Assembly (NCBI GenBank): GCA_946886645.1
Contig: CAMPIY010000104.1
Location: 1 to 6,372, forward strand
From: an uncultured Sphingomonas sp.
GTDB lineage: Bacteria; Pseudomonadota; Alphaproteobacteria; Sphingomonadales; Sphingomonadaceae
DNA: 6,372 nucleotides
Reading direction: 5' to 3'
Shown: positions 1 to 5,691 of the stretch, one piece after another
Layout: each line of letters opens with the position of its first letter
Position numbering within the stretch: the first letter of the stretch is position 1
Position numbers and translations under genes: made by a program
Notes under the pieces: model-generated
Database searches by the model: none
Told to the model about the DNA's origin: nothing
Seen by the model: only the letters and a program-made list of their open reading frames with translations

Positions 1-235
1 CGCGCGGATGCTCGACACCAAGGACGAAACCGCCGCCGCCGCGCCCAAGACGAAGATCAAGGTCGATTATGAAATCGGCGATGCAGTCAAGGTGCTGGAC
101 GGCCCCTTCGCCAGCTTCAACGGCGTCGTGGAAGAGCTCGACTTCGATCGCGCCCGCGTGAAGGTTTCGGTCTCGATCTTCGGCCGCGCCACCCCGGTCG
201 AGCTCGAGTTCGAACAGGTCGAACGGGTTAAATGA
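1..235 (+). CDS. nusG: Transcription termination/antitermination protein NusG, C-terminal part (5' end outside window)
   Basis: NusG binds RNA polymerase through its N-terminal NGN domain. Its C-terminal KOW domain contacts Rho or ribosomal protein S10 (NusE), linking transcription to termination or translation. Only the end is present: the frame is already open at base 2 and stops with TGA at 233-235, giving about 77 residues. After an Ala/Lys-rich linker (AAAAPKTK) comes a complete KOW domain, with the loop [20 protein letters not shown] followed by strands carrying [10 protein letters not shown] and the terminal [12 protein letters not shown]. These are standard NusG-KOW features. The ATG at base 8 is internal to the linker and is not the true start, because the NGN domain must lie upstream. 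The following gene is not rplK, the usual neighbour in many bacteria. Identification is firm; the rest of the gene is unseen. Confidence 0.93.
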   Translation, partial: ARMLDTKDETAAAAPKTKIKVDYEIGDAVKVLDGPFASFNGVVEELDFDRARVKVSVSIFGRATPVELEFEQVERVK

Positions 236-252
236 GGCCGAGCGCCGCGAAG

Positions 253-270
253 CGATTGCATTAGCAATCG
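253..270 (+). other. Hairpin downstream of nusG, no T tract
   Basis: A perfect 7-bp stem (CGATTGC / GCAATCG) closes an ATTA loop. It can be lengthened by a G-T and an A-T pair to span 251-272. It lies 17 bases after the nusG stop and has no run of T after it, so it is not a classical intrinsic terminator. It may protect the 3' end of the nusG mRNA or be a pausing structure; that role is inferred. Confidence 0.45.
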
Positions 271-304
271 TTAGCAGCGCGAAAAGACGTCATTAACCGG
301 ACGG

Positions 305-327
305 CCTGCGCGGCTAGCCGCGACAGG
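305..327 (+). other. GC-rich palindromic hairpin in the nusG 3' region
   Basis: The 14-base perfect palindrome CGCGGCTAGCCGCG (309-322) is flanked by CCTG (305-308) and CAGG (324-327). These flanks extend the pairing with a single bulged A at 323. No T tract follows. It could be a protein-binding palindrome or an extra RNA stem ahead of the terminators. No known motif is recognised. Confidence 0.4.
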
Positions 328-333
328 ACCGAC

Positions 334-361
334 GGCGCGGGTTTACTCCGCGCCTCTATTT
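334..361 (+). terminator. Rho-independent terminator 1 after nusG
   Basis: A perfect 7-bp stem, GGCGCGG (334-340) with CCGCGCC (348-354), closes a 7-base loop. It is followed by TCTATTTT, a T-rich tail. It is placed to end the nusG transcript. Confidence 0.65.
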
Positions 362-374
362 TCTGAAATTCCGA

Positions 375-398
375 GGGTCGCCGAAAGGCGGCCCTTTT
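375..398 (+). terminator. Rho-independent terminator 2 after nusG (GAAA tetraloop)
   Basis: An 8-bp stem, GGGTCGCC (375-382) with GGCGGCCC (387-394), contains one G-T wobble. A GAAA tetraloop closes it and TTTT follows at 395-398. This is the textbook intrinsic terminator shape. With the hairpin at 334-354 it makes a tandem pair that should insulate the downstream efflux operon from nusG readthrough. Confidence 0.75.
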
Positions 399-412
399 CA
401 TGCTTTCGAAGA

Positions 413-440
413 TTCCGCTTGCGTCCCGATTTCATATTAA
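413..440 (+). promoter_or_regulatory. Putative sigma70-type promoter of the efflux operon
   Basis: This is the most AT-rich part of the spacer. A possible -35 (TTCCGC, 413-418) and -10 (TATTAA, 435-440) are separated by 16 bases. Transcription would then start near 447, inside the inverted repeat at 442-459, which suits repression by a TetR protein. The -35 match is weak, so the exact boxes are uncertain. Confidence 0.35.
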
Positions 441-441
441 A

Positions 442-459
442 TAACTGACTGGTCAGTTA
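442..459 (+). promoter_or_regulatory. TetR-family operator (perfect inverted repeat), likely autoregulatory
   Basis: TAACTGAC and GTCAGTTA form a perfect 8-bp inverted repeat around a central TG, 18 bases in all. It ends 10 bases before the GTG start of the TetR-type regulator. The core TGACTGGTCA has the form typical of TetR/AcrR operators. Its position just after a plausible -10 would let a bound dimer block transcription initiation. That the operator's ligand is the regulator at 470-1099 is inferred from adjacency. Confidence 0.75.
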
Positions 460-463
460 GGAA
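459..463 (+). promoter_or_regulatory. Ribosome binding site for the TetR regulator
   Basis: AGGAA at 459-463 lies six bases before GTG at 470. An in-frame TAG at 458-460 rules out any start further upstream, so this site together with the stop fixes the GTG as the start codon. Confidence 0.6.
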
Positions 464-469
464 CGACTC

Positions 470-1099
470 GTGAAGCAACCCAAATTCCAGCGCCGGGCAG
501 AAGATCGGCCGAGCGAGATTTGCGCGGCCGCGCTGGAAGTGTTTGCCGAGAAAGGCTTCGCTGCCGCCAAGCTCGATGAGATTGCCAAGCGTGCGGGCGT
601 ATCGAAGGGCACGCTCTACCTTTATTTCCAGGACAAGGCCGACCTGTTCCGCGCCGTCATCCGCGACACCGTCGCGCCGCGCGTCGCCGCGGTCCGGGAG
701 TTGGCCGAGAAGATCGAGCTGCCCTTCGCGCAGATCGTCCCATTGTTTTTCGCCAACTTCGCCGAGATGACAGCCCGGCTTCCCGTTGGCGCGGTCGCCA
801 AGATCGTCATCGGCGAATCCCGCAACTTTCCCGACCTCGCCAAGATCTGGCACGACCAGGTGGCCTCAGGTGCGCTGAGCGCACTCGAAGCCCTGATCGA
901 GCGCGCACAGGATCACGGCGAGGTTCGCACGGGCGATGCGCGGCTGATGGCCTTCTCGCTGATGGGCCCCATGCTGATGGGCGTATTGTGGAAAGCAACG
1001 CTCGAGCCCGCCGGCGGCCAGCCGCTCGATATGGCAAAGCTCGCCGCCCAGCATGGTGAGACGGTGCTGGCGGGAATGTTGACGGAGAAGGCGCGATGA
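470..1099 (+). CDS. TetR/AcrR-family transcriptional regulator of the efflux operon
   Basis: Probable repressor of its own operon, released when a small ligand binds the C-terminal domain. The 209-residue length is typical of the family. Residues 14-60 form the N-terminal three-helix DNA-binding domain: a first helix through [10 protein letters not shown], then the helix-turn-helix [18 protein letters not shown] (36-53) and the usual K-DLF ending. The C-terminal part contains [13 protein letters not shown] (113-125), which resembles the AefR-like TetR C-terminal domain. The start is GTG; an in-frame stop at 458-460 and an AGGAA site support it. It overlaps the next gene by four bases (ATGA at 1096). 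The layout recalls E. coli CecR (YbiH) before ybhGFSR. Family is certain; the regulated genes and the inducer are inferred. Confidence 0.92.
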   Translation: MKQPKFQRRAEDRPSEICAAALEVFAEKGFAAAKLDEIAKRAGVSKGTLYLYFQDKADLFRAVIRDTVAPRVAAVRELAEKIELPFAQIVPLFFANFAEMTARLPVGAVAKIVIGESRNFPDLAKIWHDQVASGALSALEALIERAQDHGEVRTGDARLMAFSLMGPMLMGVLWKATLEPAGGQPLDMAKLAAQHGETVLAGMLTEKAR

Positions 1100-2535
1100 G
1101 AAGGCGCGCCGCCCTCCTCGCCTTGCTTCTGGCAGGCTGCACGACGGTCGGACCGGATTACCGCCAGCCCGATGTCGCGATCCCCGCGCAATATGCGGAG
1201 CCGAACGATGCGCAGGGCCTCAGCGACGCCGAGCTTGCCAGCTGGTGGCGGCAATTCGGCGATCCCCAGCTCGACAGCCTCATCGTCCGGGCCATCGCCC
1301 TCAATCTCGACGTTCAGTCCGCCGCGGCGCGCATCCGCGAGGCCCGCGCCCGCGAAACACTGGCAGGAGCGCGAAACCTACCCACGCTCAACGCCCAGGC
1401 ATCCGCCACCCGCCAGCGGATCAGCGAGAACGCCATCCCTGCCCCACCCGGCGCCGGCGCGCCAGGCAGCGGCGGCGCGTTTGGCCTTCCCGGCAGCGAG
1501 TTCAGCACCTTCCGCCTCGGCCTCGACGCCAGCTGGGAGATCGACCTCTTCGGCGGGACGCGGCGCGGTATCGAGGCCGCCAGCGCGCGCACCGGCGCGG
1601 CCGTCTGGACCCGCCGCGACCTGCAGGCGACGGCGGCCGCCGAAGTCGCCATTGCCTATTTCACGCTCCGCACAGTCCAGGCGCGCATCGCCAATGCCGA
1701 AGCCGATCTCGCCCGTCAGCAGCGCGAGGAACAGCTCCGCGGCGCCCGCTTCAAGGGTGGCCTCGTTACCGGCATCGACGTCGAACAGCAGAAATCCGAC
1801 GCGGCTACTGCCGCCGCCGAAATTCCGACGCTCCGCGCCCAGGCCGACGCACAAATCCACGCCATCGGCCTGCTCACCGGTGCGACTCCCGAAGCCCTGA
1901 TTGCCGAATTGTCGCCCACCAAGGCCATCCCCGCTGCGCCCGCCATCCCGGCCGGCCTTCCCTCCGACCTCCTCCGCCGTCGCCCCGACATCCGCGCGGC
2001 CGAACGCGAGGTCGCCGCCGCGACCGCCGACATCGGTGTCGCGACCGCCGACCTCTATCCGAAGATTTCCCTGACCGCCGCGCCGGCGCTGGTCAGCACC
2101 GCGCTCGCCAGCCTGCTCGACTGGGGTAGCCGCAGCTACTCGCTCGGCGCGAGCCTGCTCTGGCCGATCTTCGACGGCGGCAAGGCCCGCGCCAACATCG
2201 CCGTGGCCAATGCGAAACAGGAGCAGGCGCTGATCGCCTATCGCAAGACGGTCCTGACCGCGCTCAAGGACGTCGAGGACGCGCTAAGCCGCACCCAGGC
2301 CGACCGCGACCGCCTCGCCGACCTCGCCCGCGCGCACGATGCGGCGACGCGGGCCGAAACGCTGTCCCGCACCCGCTTCAAGGGTGGCCTCGTGACGATG
2401 AGCGAGGTGCTGACGAACCAGGGCAAGCGGCTTTCCGTGGAGAAGCAGATGATCGAAACGAGGGGCGCGCTCGCGCGCGATAGCGTGGCGCTGTTCAAGG
2501 CGCTGGGCGGTGGCTGGCCGGAGCAGCAGCCATGA
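1096..2535 (+). CDS. NodT/OprM-family outer-membrane efflux lipoprotein (TolC-like channel)
   Basis: Outer-membrane exit duct of a tripartite efflux pump; trimers form a beta-barrel plus a periplasmic alpha-helical tunnel. The 479 residues fit the RND/NodT channel family. The short signal peptide ends in lipobox LAGC (12-15), predicting lipidation on Cys15, followed by the family start GPDYRQP (19-25). Other family marks are WEIDLFGG (147-154), [16 protein letters not shown] (288-303), YPKISL (321-326) and PIFDGGK (357-363). The two halves are the usual internal duplication, and RFKGGLV occurs in both (218-224 and 427-433). A Gly/Ala/Pro-rich stretch at 113-134 precedes the first predicted barrel strands. 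ATGA overlaps couple it to the regulator before it and the adaptor after it. Such channels are more often found with RND pumps; here it is paired with an ABC exporter. Confidence 0.93.
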   Translation: MRRRAALLALLLAGCTTVGPDYRQPDVAIPAQYAEPNDAQGLSDAELASWWRQFGDPQLDSLIVRAIALNLDVQSAAARIREARARETLAGARNLPTLNAQASATRQRISENAIPAPPGAGAPGSGGAFGLPGSEFSTFRLGLDASWEIDLFGGTRRGIEAASARTGAAVWTRRDLQATAAAEVAIAYFTLRTVQARIANAEADLARQQREEQLRGARFKGGLVTGIDVEQQKSDAATAAAEIPTLRAQADAQIHAIGLLTGATPEALIAELSPTKAIPAAPAIPAGLPSDLLRRRPDIRAAEREVAAATADIGVATADLYPKISLTAAPALVSTALASLLDWGSRSYSLGASLLWPIFDGGKARANIAVANAKQEQALIAYRKTVLTALKDVEDALSRTQADRDRLADLARAHDAATRAETLSRTRFKGGLVTMSEVLTNQGKRLSVEKQMIETRGALARDSVALFKALGGGWPEQQP

Positions 2536-3473
2536 AGCGCCGCCTTCCCATCGTCATCCTGCTGCTGGTTGCAGCGGCCATCCTCATCTGGTGGTTGGTC
2601 GGCCGCTCGGAGAGCGAGCGTTACCTGTCCGGCTATATCGAGGGCGAAGAGCTTTACCTCGCCTCGCCCGTGTCCGGAACCGTTCAAGCCATCGCCGCGC
2701 AGGAGGGCGCCCGCGTGACCGCCGGAACCGCGCTCTTCTCCATCGACCCCGCGACCCTATCCGCCCAGGGCGACCAGGCCCGCGCCGAAATCGCCGCCGC
2801 CCGCACCCAGATCGCCTCTGCCCAGGCCAATGCCGAGCAGGCCGAGGCCGAAGCCCGAGCCGCCGCCGCAACGGCCGAACGCACGCGAAGCGACCTGGCC
2901 CGCCTCGAATCCGTCCGCCGGACCGATCCCGCCGCCGTCGCCGGCAAGGACCTCGACGCTGCCCGAGCCACACTTCGCGAAGCCAATGCCCGCGTCGCGG
3001 CCGCCCGGGAAACCGCCGCCGCCCGTCGCGCCCAAATCTCCGCCACACGCGCGCAGGCCGAGCAGGCCGAAGGCGGCGCTCGCGAAGTCGCCATCCGCGT
3101 CGGACAGCTTTCGCCCGCCGCCCCCGCCGACGCTCGCGTGGACAAGGTCTTTTACCAGCAGGGCGAATGGGTGAACGCCAACCAGCCGGTGTTGAGCCTG
3201 CTCCCCGACAGCGCGATCAAGCTGCGCTTTTACGTCCCCCAAGGCGAAATCGCACGATACCGGCCCGGCACCGCGGTCAGCTTCTCGTGCGACGGCTGCC
3301 CGGCCGGCCTCAGGGCGAAAGTCAGCTACGTCAGCCCTCGCCCCGAGTTCACACCGCCGGTGATCTTCAGTCGGGAAACCCGCGACCGGCTCGTCTTCCT
3401 GGTCGAAGCGAAACCCGAACGCCCCGCGCGCCTGGCCCCCGGCCAGCCGATAGACGTGGTCCCGCTCCCGTGA
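2532..3473 (+). CDS. HlyD/YbhG-family periplasmic adaptor (membrane fusion protein)
   Basis: Adaptor that links an inner-membrane ABC exporter to the outer-membrane channel. The 313 residues begin with a Lys/Arg pair and one transmembrane anchor (about 6-23). Next comes the first lipoyl half (about 38-75, with SPVSGTVQAI and EGARVTAGTALFSIDP). A long Ala/Glu/Arg/Gln-rich helical hairpin (about 76-190) has heptad character and should be the coiled coil that meets the channel. The second lipoyl half (about 198-225) contains DARVDKVFYQQGEWV. The beta-barrel domain (about 226-290) includes TPPVIFSRETRDRLVFLVEA. A CDGC motif lies at 253-256. ATGA and GTGA overlaps join it to its neighbours. It resembles E. 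coli YbhG. The ATG is the only sensible start, since it precedes the anchor directly. Confidence 0.9.
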   Translation: MKRRLPIVILLLVAAAILIWWLVGRSESERYLSGYIEGEELYLASPVSGTVQAIAAQEGARVTAGTALFSIDPATLSAQGDQARAEIAAARTQIASAQANAEQAEAEARAAAATAERTRSDLARLESVRRTDPAAVAGKDLDAARATLREANARVAAARETAAARRAQISATRAQAEQAEGGAREVAIRVGQLSPAAPADARVDKVFYQQGEWVNANQPVLSLLPDSAIKLRFYVPQGEIARYRPGTAVSFSCDGCPAGLRAKVSYVSPRPEFTPPVIFSRETRDRLVFLVEAKPERPARLAPGQPIDVVPLP

Positions 3474-4396
3474 AGCTCGCGATCGACGTCGACGGGCTCA
3501 ACAAGAGCTTCGGCGACCATCATGCCGTCAAGGACGTCTCGATCGAGGTGGTCGAAGGCCACATCTGCGGCTTCCTCGGCCCCAACGGCTCCGGCAAGAC
3601 GACGACGCTCCGGATGCTCTGCGGCCTGCTCACCCCCGACAGCGGCAGCGGCCAGGTGCTCGGCCTCGAATTCCCGCGAGAGGCCGAGGCGATCAAGCGC
3701 AAGACCGGCTACATGACCCAGCGCTTCTCGCTCTACGAAGACCTCACCATCGAGGAGAACCTCAACTTCATCGCCCGCGTCTACGGCCTTGACCGCGTTC
3801 ACCAGCGGGTCGACGAGACGCTGGAGAAGCTCGGCCTCCAGCACCGCCGCAAGCAGCTCGCCGGGCAACTTTCCGGCGGCTGGAAACAGCGGCTCGCCCT
3901 CGCCGCCAGCGTCATGCACGAGCCCAAGCTGCTCCTGCTCGACGAGCCGACCGCCGGCGTCGATCCGCAAGCGCGCCGCGACTTCTGGGACGAAATCCAT
4001 CGCCTCGCCGACGACGGCATGACCGTGCTCGTTTCGACCCATTACATGGACGAGGCCGAGCGCTGTCACGAGATCGCTTACATCTTCAACGGACAGCTGA
4101 TCGCGCGCGGCACGGCCGACGAACTCATCGCCCAATCGAAGCTCGTTACATTCGAGGCGGAAGGTCCGCGCGCCGACCGTCTCTCGCGCGACCTCACCGG
4201 CAAGCCGGGCGTCGTCATGGTCGCGCCCTTCGGCCAGACCCTCCACGTCAGCGGCACCGACCGCAAAGCGCTGGAAGCCGCGATCGCGCGCCATCGCCGC
4301 GACCCCTACCGCTGGAGCGAAGTCGCGCCGACTCTCGAGGATGTGTTCATCAACCTGATGCGCGTCGAGGGCGCCAAACAGGACGAGGCGGCATGA
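3470..4396 (+). CDS. ABC transporter ATP-binding protein, YbhF-like, single nucleotide-binding domain
   Basis: Cytoplasmic ATPase that powers the exporter, acting as a dimer. All catalytic motifs are intact in 308 residues: Walker A GPNGSGKT (37-44), Q-loop Gln84 in YMTQRFSLYEDLT, signature LSGGWKQR (134-141), Walker B with the catalytic Glu in LLLLDEP (154-160), D-loop GVD (163-165) and H-loop His191. The GWKQR form of the signature is typical of YbhF-type ATPases. The C-terminal extension (about 220-300) ends in PTLEDVFINLM, as in the ABC-2 drug-exporter ATPases. The start is GTG overlapping the adaptor's stop. The frame stays open far upstream, but that part only shadows the adaptor gene, and conserved sequence begins right at this GTG. 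No convincing Shine-Dalgarno precedes it. E. coli YbhF has two such domains in tandem; this has one. Confidence 0.93.
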   Translation: MKLAIDVDGLNKSFGDHHAVKDVSIEVVEGHICGFLGPNGSGKTTTLRMLCGLLTPDSGSGQVLGLEFPREAEAIKRKTGYMTQRFSLYEDLTIEENLNFIARVYGLDRVHQRVDETLEKLGLQHRRKQLAGQLSGGWKQRLALAASVMHEPKLLLLDEPTAGVDPQARRDFWDEIHRLADDGMTVLVSTHYMDEAERCHEIAYIFNGQLIARGTADELIAQSKLVTFEAEGPRADRLSRDLTGKPGVVMVAPFGQTLHVSGTDRKALEAAIARHRRDPYRWSEVAPTLEDVFINLMRVEGAKQDEAA

Positions 4397-5526
4397 ACGG
4401 CCTGTCCGCCTCGCGCATCATGGCGATCCTCGCCAAGGAGTTCACCCAACTGCTCCGCGACCGGCTGACCTATGCGATGATCCTGGCGATCCCGATCGTC
4501 CAGCTGTTGATGTTCGGCTATGCGATCAACGGCGATCCCAAGCATCTCCCCACCGCCGTGCTGGTCCAGGACCAGGGCCAATTCTCCCGCTCGATCCTCG
4601 CCTCGCTCGACAATAGCGACTATTTCCGGATCGTCGCCGACGCCCGCAACCCGGCCGAGCTCGACGAACTCATCCAGCGCGGCAAGGTCCAGTTCGCCAT
4701 CACCATCCCCGGCGACTTTAGCCGCCGCGTCGTCCGCCGCGACAATGCCCAGATATTGGTCGAGGCCGACGCATCGGACCCGGCGGCGACCGGCGGCGCA
4801 ATCGGCGCCCTCGCCTCGCTGCCCCAGAATGCGCTGATGCACGACCTCGAAGGACCGATCGCGGCGGCAACGCCCACCGCTCCGCCGTTCGAGGTGGTCA
4901 TCCAGCGCCGCTACAATCCCGAAGGCAAGACCGCCTACAATATCGTCCCCGGCCTGCTCGCCATCGTCCTGTCGATGACGCTCGTCATGATGACCGCGCT
5001 CGCCGTCACCCGTGAGGTCGAGCGCGGGACGATGGAAACGCTGCTCGCCACCCCCGTCCGCCCGATCGAGGTGATGATCGGCAAGCTCACCCCCTACGTC
5101 CTCGTCGGCCTCATCCAGGCCAGCGTCATCCTGATCGTCGCACGGCTGCTGTTCGACGTGCCGATGCAGGGCGGCTGGGCGGCGCTGATCGTCGGCCTGT
5201 TCCTGTTCATCGTCGGCAGCCTAAGCCTAGGCTTCCTCATATCCACCGTCGCCCGCAACCAGCTCCAGGCGATGCAGATGAGCATGTTCTACATGCTCCC
5301 CTCGATCCTGCTGTCCGGCTTCCTCTTCCCCTTCCGCGGAATGCCCGACTGGGCGCAATGGATCGGCACGATCATCCCGGTCACCCACATGCTCCGCGTG
5401 GTCAGGGGTGCGATGCTGAAAGGCGTTGGCATCGCCGAAGCCGCCCCAAGTCTCGGCGCGCTGGCGCTGTTCGTCACCATCGTTGCCGGTCTCGCGATGA
5501 TGAAATACCGTACCACGCTGGATTAG
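4393..5526 (+). CDS. ABC-2 type transporter permease, YbhS/YbhR-like
   Basis: Membrane-spanning half of the exporter. The 377 residues have the ABC-2 layout: one N-terminal membrane helix (about 25-45) after an amphipathic start (AKEFTQLLRDR), a large extracytoplasmic domain (about 46-180), then five hydrophobic segments near 183-205, 232-254, 261-285, 296-316 and 352-371. The stretch VEREVERGTMETLLATP-like (seen as REVERGTMETLLATPVRP, 207-224) is the conserved cytoplasmic segment that contacts the ATPase. The helix containing SGFLFPFRGMP (308-318) is also standard for the family. ATG overlaps the ATPase stop by four bases, with AGGA at 4380-4383. E. coli has two permease genes (ybhS, ybhR). 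Here only one follows before a convergent gene, so a homodimer is the simplest model. Substrate is not readable from sequence. Confidence 0.92.
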   Translation: MNGLSASRIMAILAKEFTQLLRDRLTYAMILAIPIVQLLMFGYAINGDPKHLPTAVLVQDQGQFSRSILASLDNSDYFRIVADARNPAELDELIQRGKVQFAITIPGDFSRRVVRRDNAQILVEADASDPAATGGAIGALASLPQNALMHDLEGPIAAATPTAPPFEVVIQRRYNPEGKTAYNIVPGLLAIVLSMTLVMMTALAVTREVERGTMETLLATPVRPIEVMIGKLTPYVLVGLIQASVILIVARLLFDVPMQGGWAALIVGLFLFIVGSLSLGFLISTVARNQLQAMQMSMFYMLPSILLSGFLFPFRGMPDWAQWIGTIIPVTHMLRVVRGAMLKGVGIAEAAPSLGALALFVTIVAGLAMMKYRTTLD

Positions 5527-5543
5527 GCCGGAGGCCCGAAGAA

Positions 5544-5575
5544 ATTGCGAGGGCCGCCCCCGCAGCCCTCGCAAT
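5544..5575. terminator. Inverted repeat in the convergent spacer, possible terminator
   Basis: A perfect 11-bp stem, ATTGCGAGGGC (5544-5554) with GCCCTCGCAAT (5565-5575), has a 10-base loop and lies 17 bases after the permease stop. Read on the - strand, the hairpin is followed by TTCTTC just after its closing AAT, a modest T-rich tail. It could therefore end the - strand gene's transcript. On the + strand no T run follows, so for the operon it would act only as a 3' stem. Confidence 0.5.
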
Positions 5576-5583
5576 GGCGAGCC

Positions 5584-5621
5584 GATCGCAGTGACCGCAT
5601 AGCGCGGGGGGAGTTGCGATC
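5584..5621. repeat. Small spaced inverted repeat in the convergent spacer
   Basis: GATCGCA (5584-5590) and TGCGATC (5615-5621) are perfect 7-base inverted copies separated by 24 bases. They lie between the two larger hairpins of this spacer. No function is recognised. Confidence 0.3.
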
Positions 5622-5639
5622 TTGCCCGCCTGTCCGGTT

Positions 5640-5691
5640 GGCTCTCCGGGCAGTGGCGGCTCCCACCGATTGGGAGCCGCCCAGGGGAGCC
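5640..5691. terminator. Two-tier stem-loop abutting the end of the - strand gene
   Basis: The inner stem is a perfect 11 bp, GGCGGCTCCCA (5655-5665) with TGGGAGCCGCC (5671-5681), closed by a 5-base loop. An outer 8-bp stem with one G-T wobble pairs 5640-5647 with 5684-5691. The structure ends at the base next to the TAA (5692-5694) of the - strand gene. There is no T run on either strand, so it is a 3' stem or a Rho-independent terminator of atypical form rather than a canonical one. Confidence 0.5.

Noticed and set aside
8..235. Free-standing small 75-residue gene starting at the ATG at base 8
   Set aside because: The frame is open to the window edge and the sequence is the linker plus KOW domain of NusG, so it is the end of a longer gene.
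2510..3469. Upstream extension of the ATPase frame across the adaptor gene
   Set aside because: The extension is Arg/Pro-rich shadow coding within the adaptor, which itself has clear HlyD features. ABC homology begins right after the GTG at 3470.
3326..4294. Long - strand open frame (322 codons) opposite the adaptor end and the ATPase
   Set aside because: It lies wholly antisense to conserved coding sequence with intact ABC motifs. Its composition is the mirror expected from GC-rich codons, and it shows no recognisable domain or ribosome site.
4306..4842. - strand open frame opposite the permease
   Set aside because: It is antisense to conserved ABC-2 permease sequence, of shadow composition, with no domain signature.
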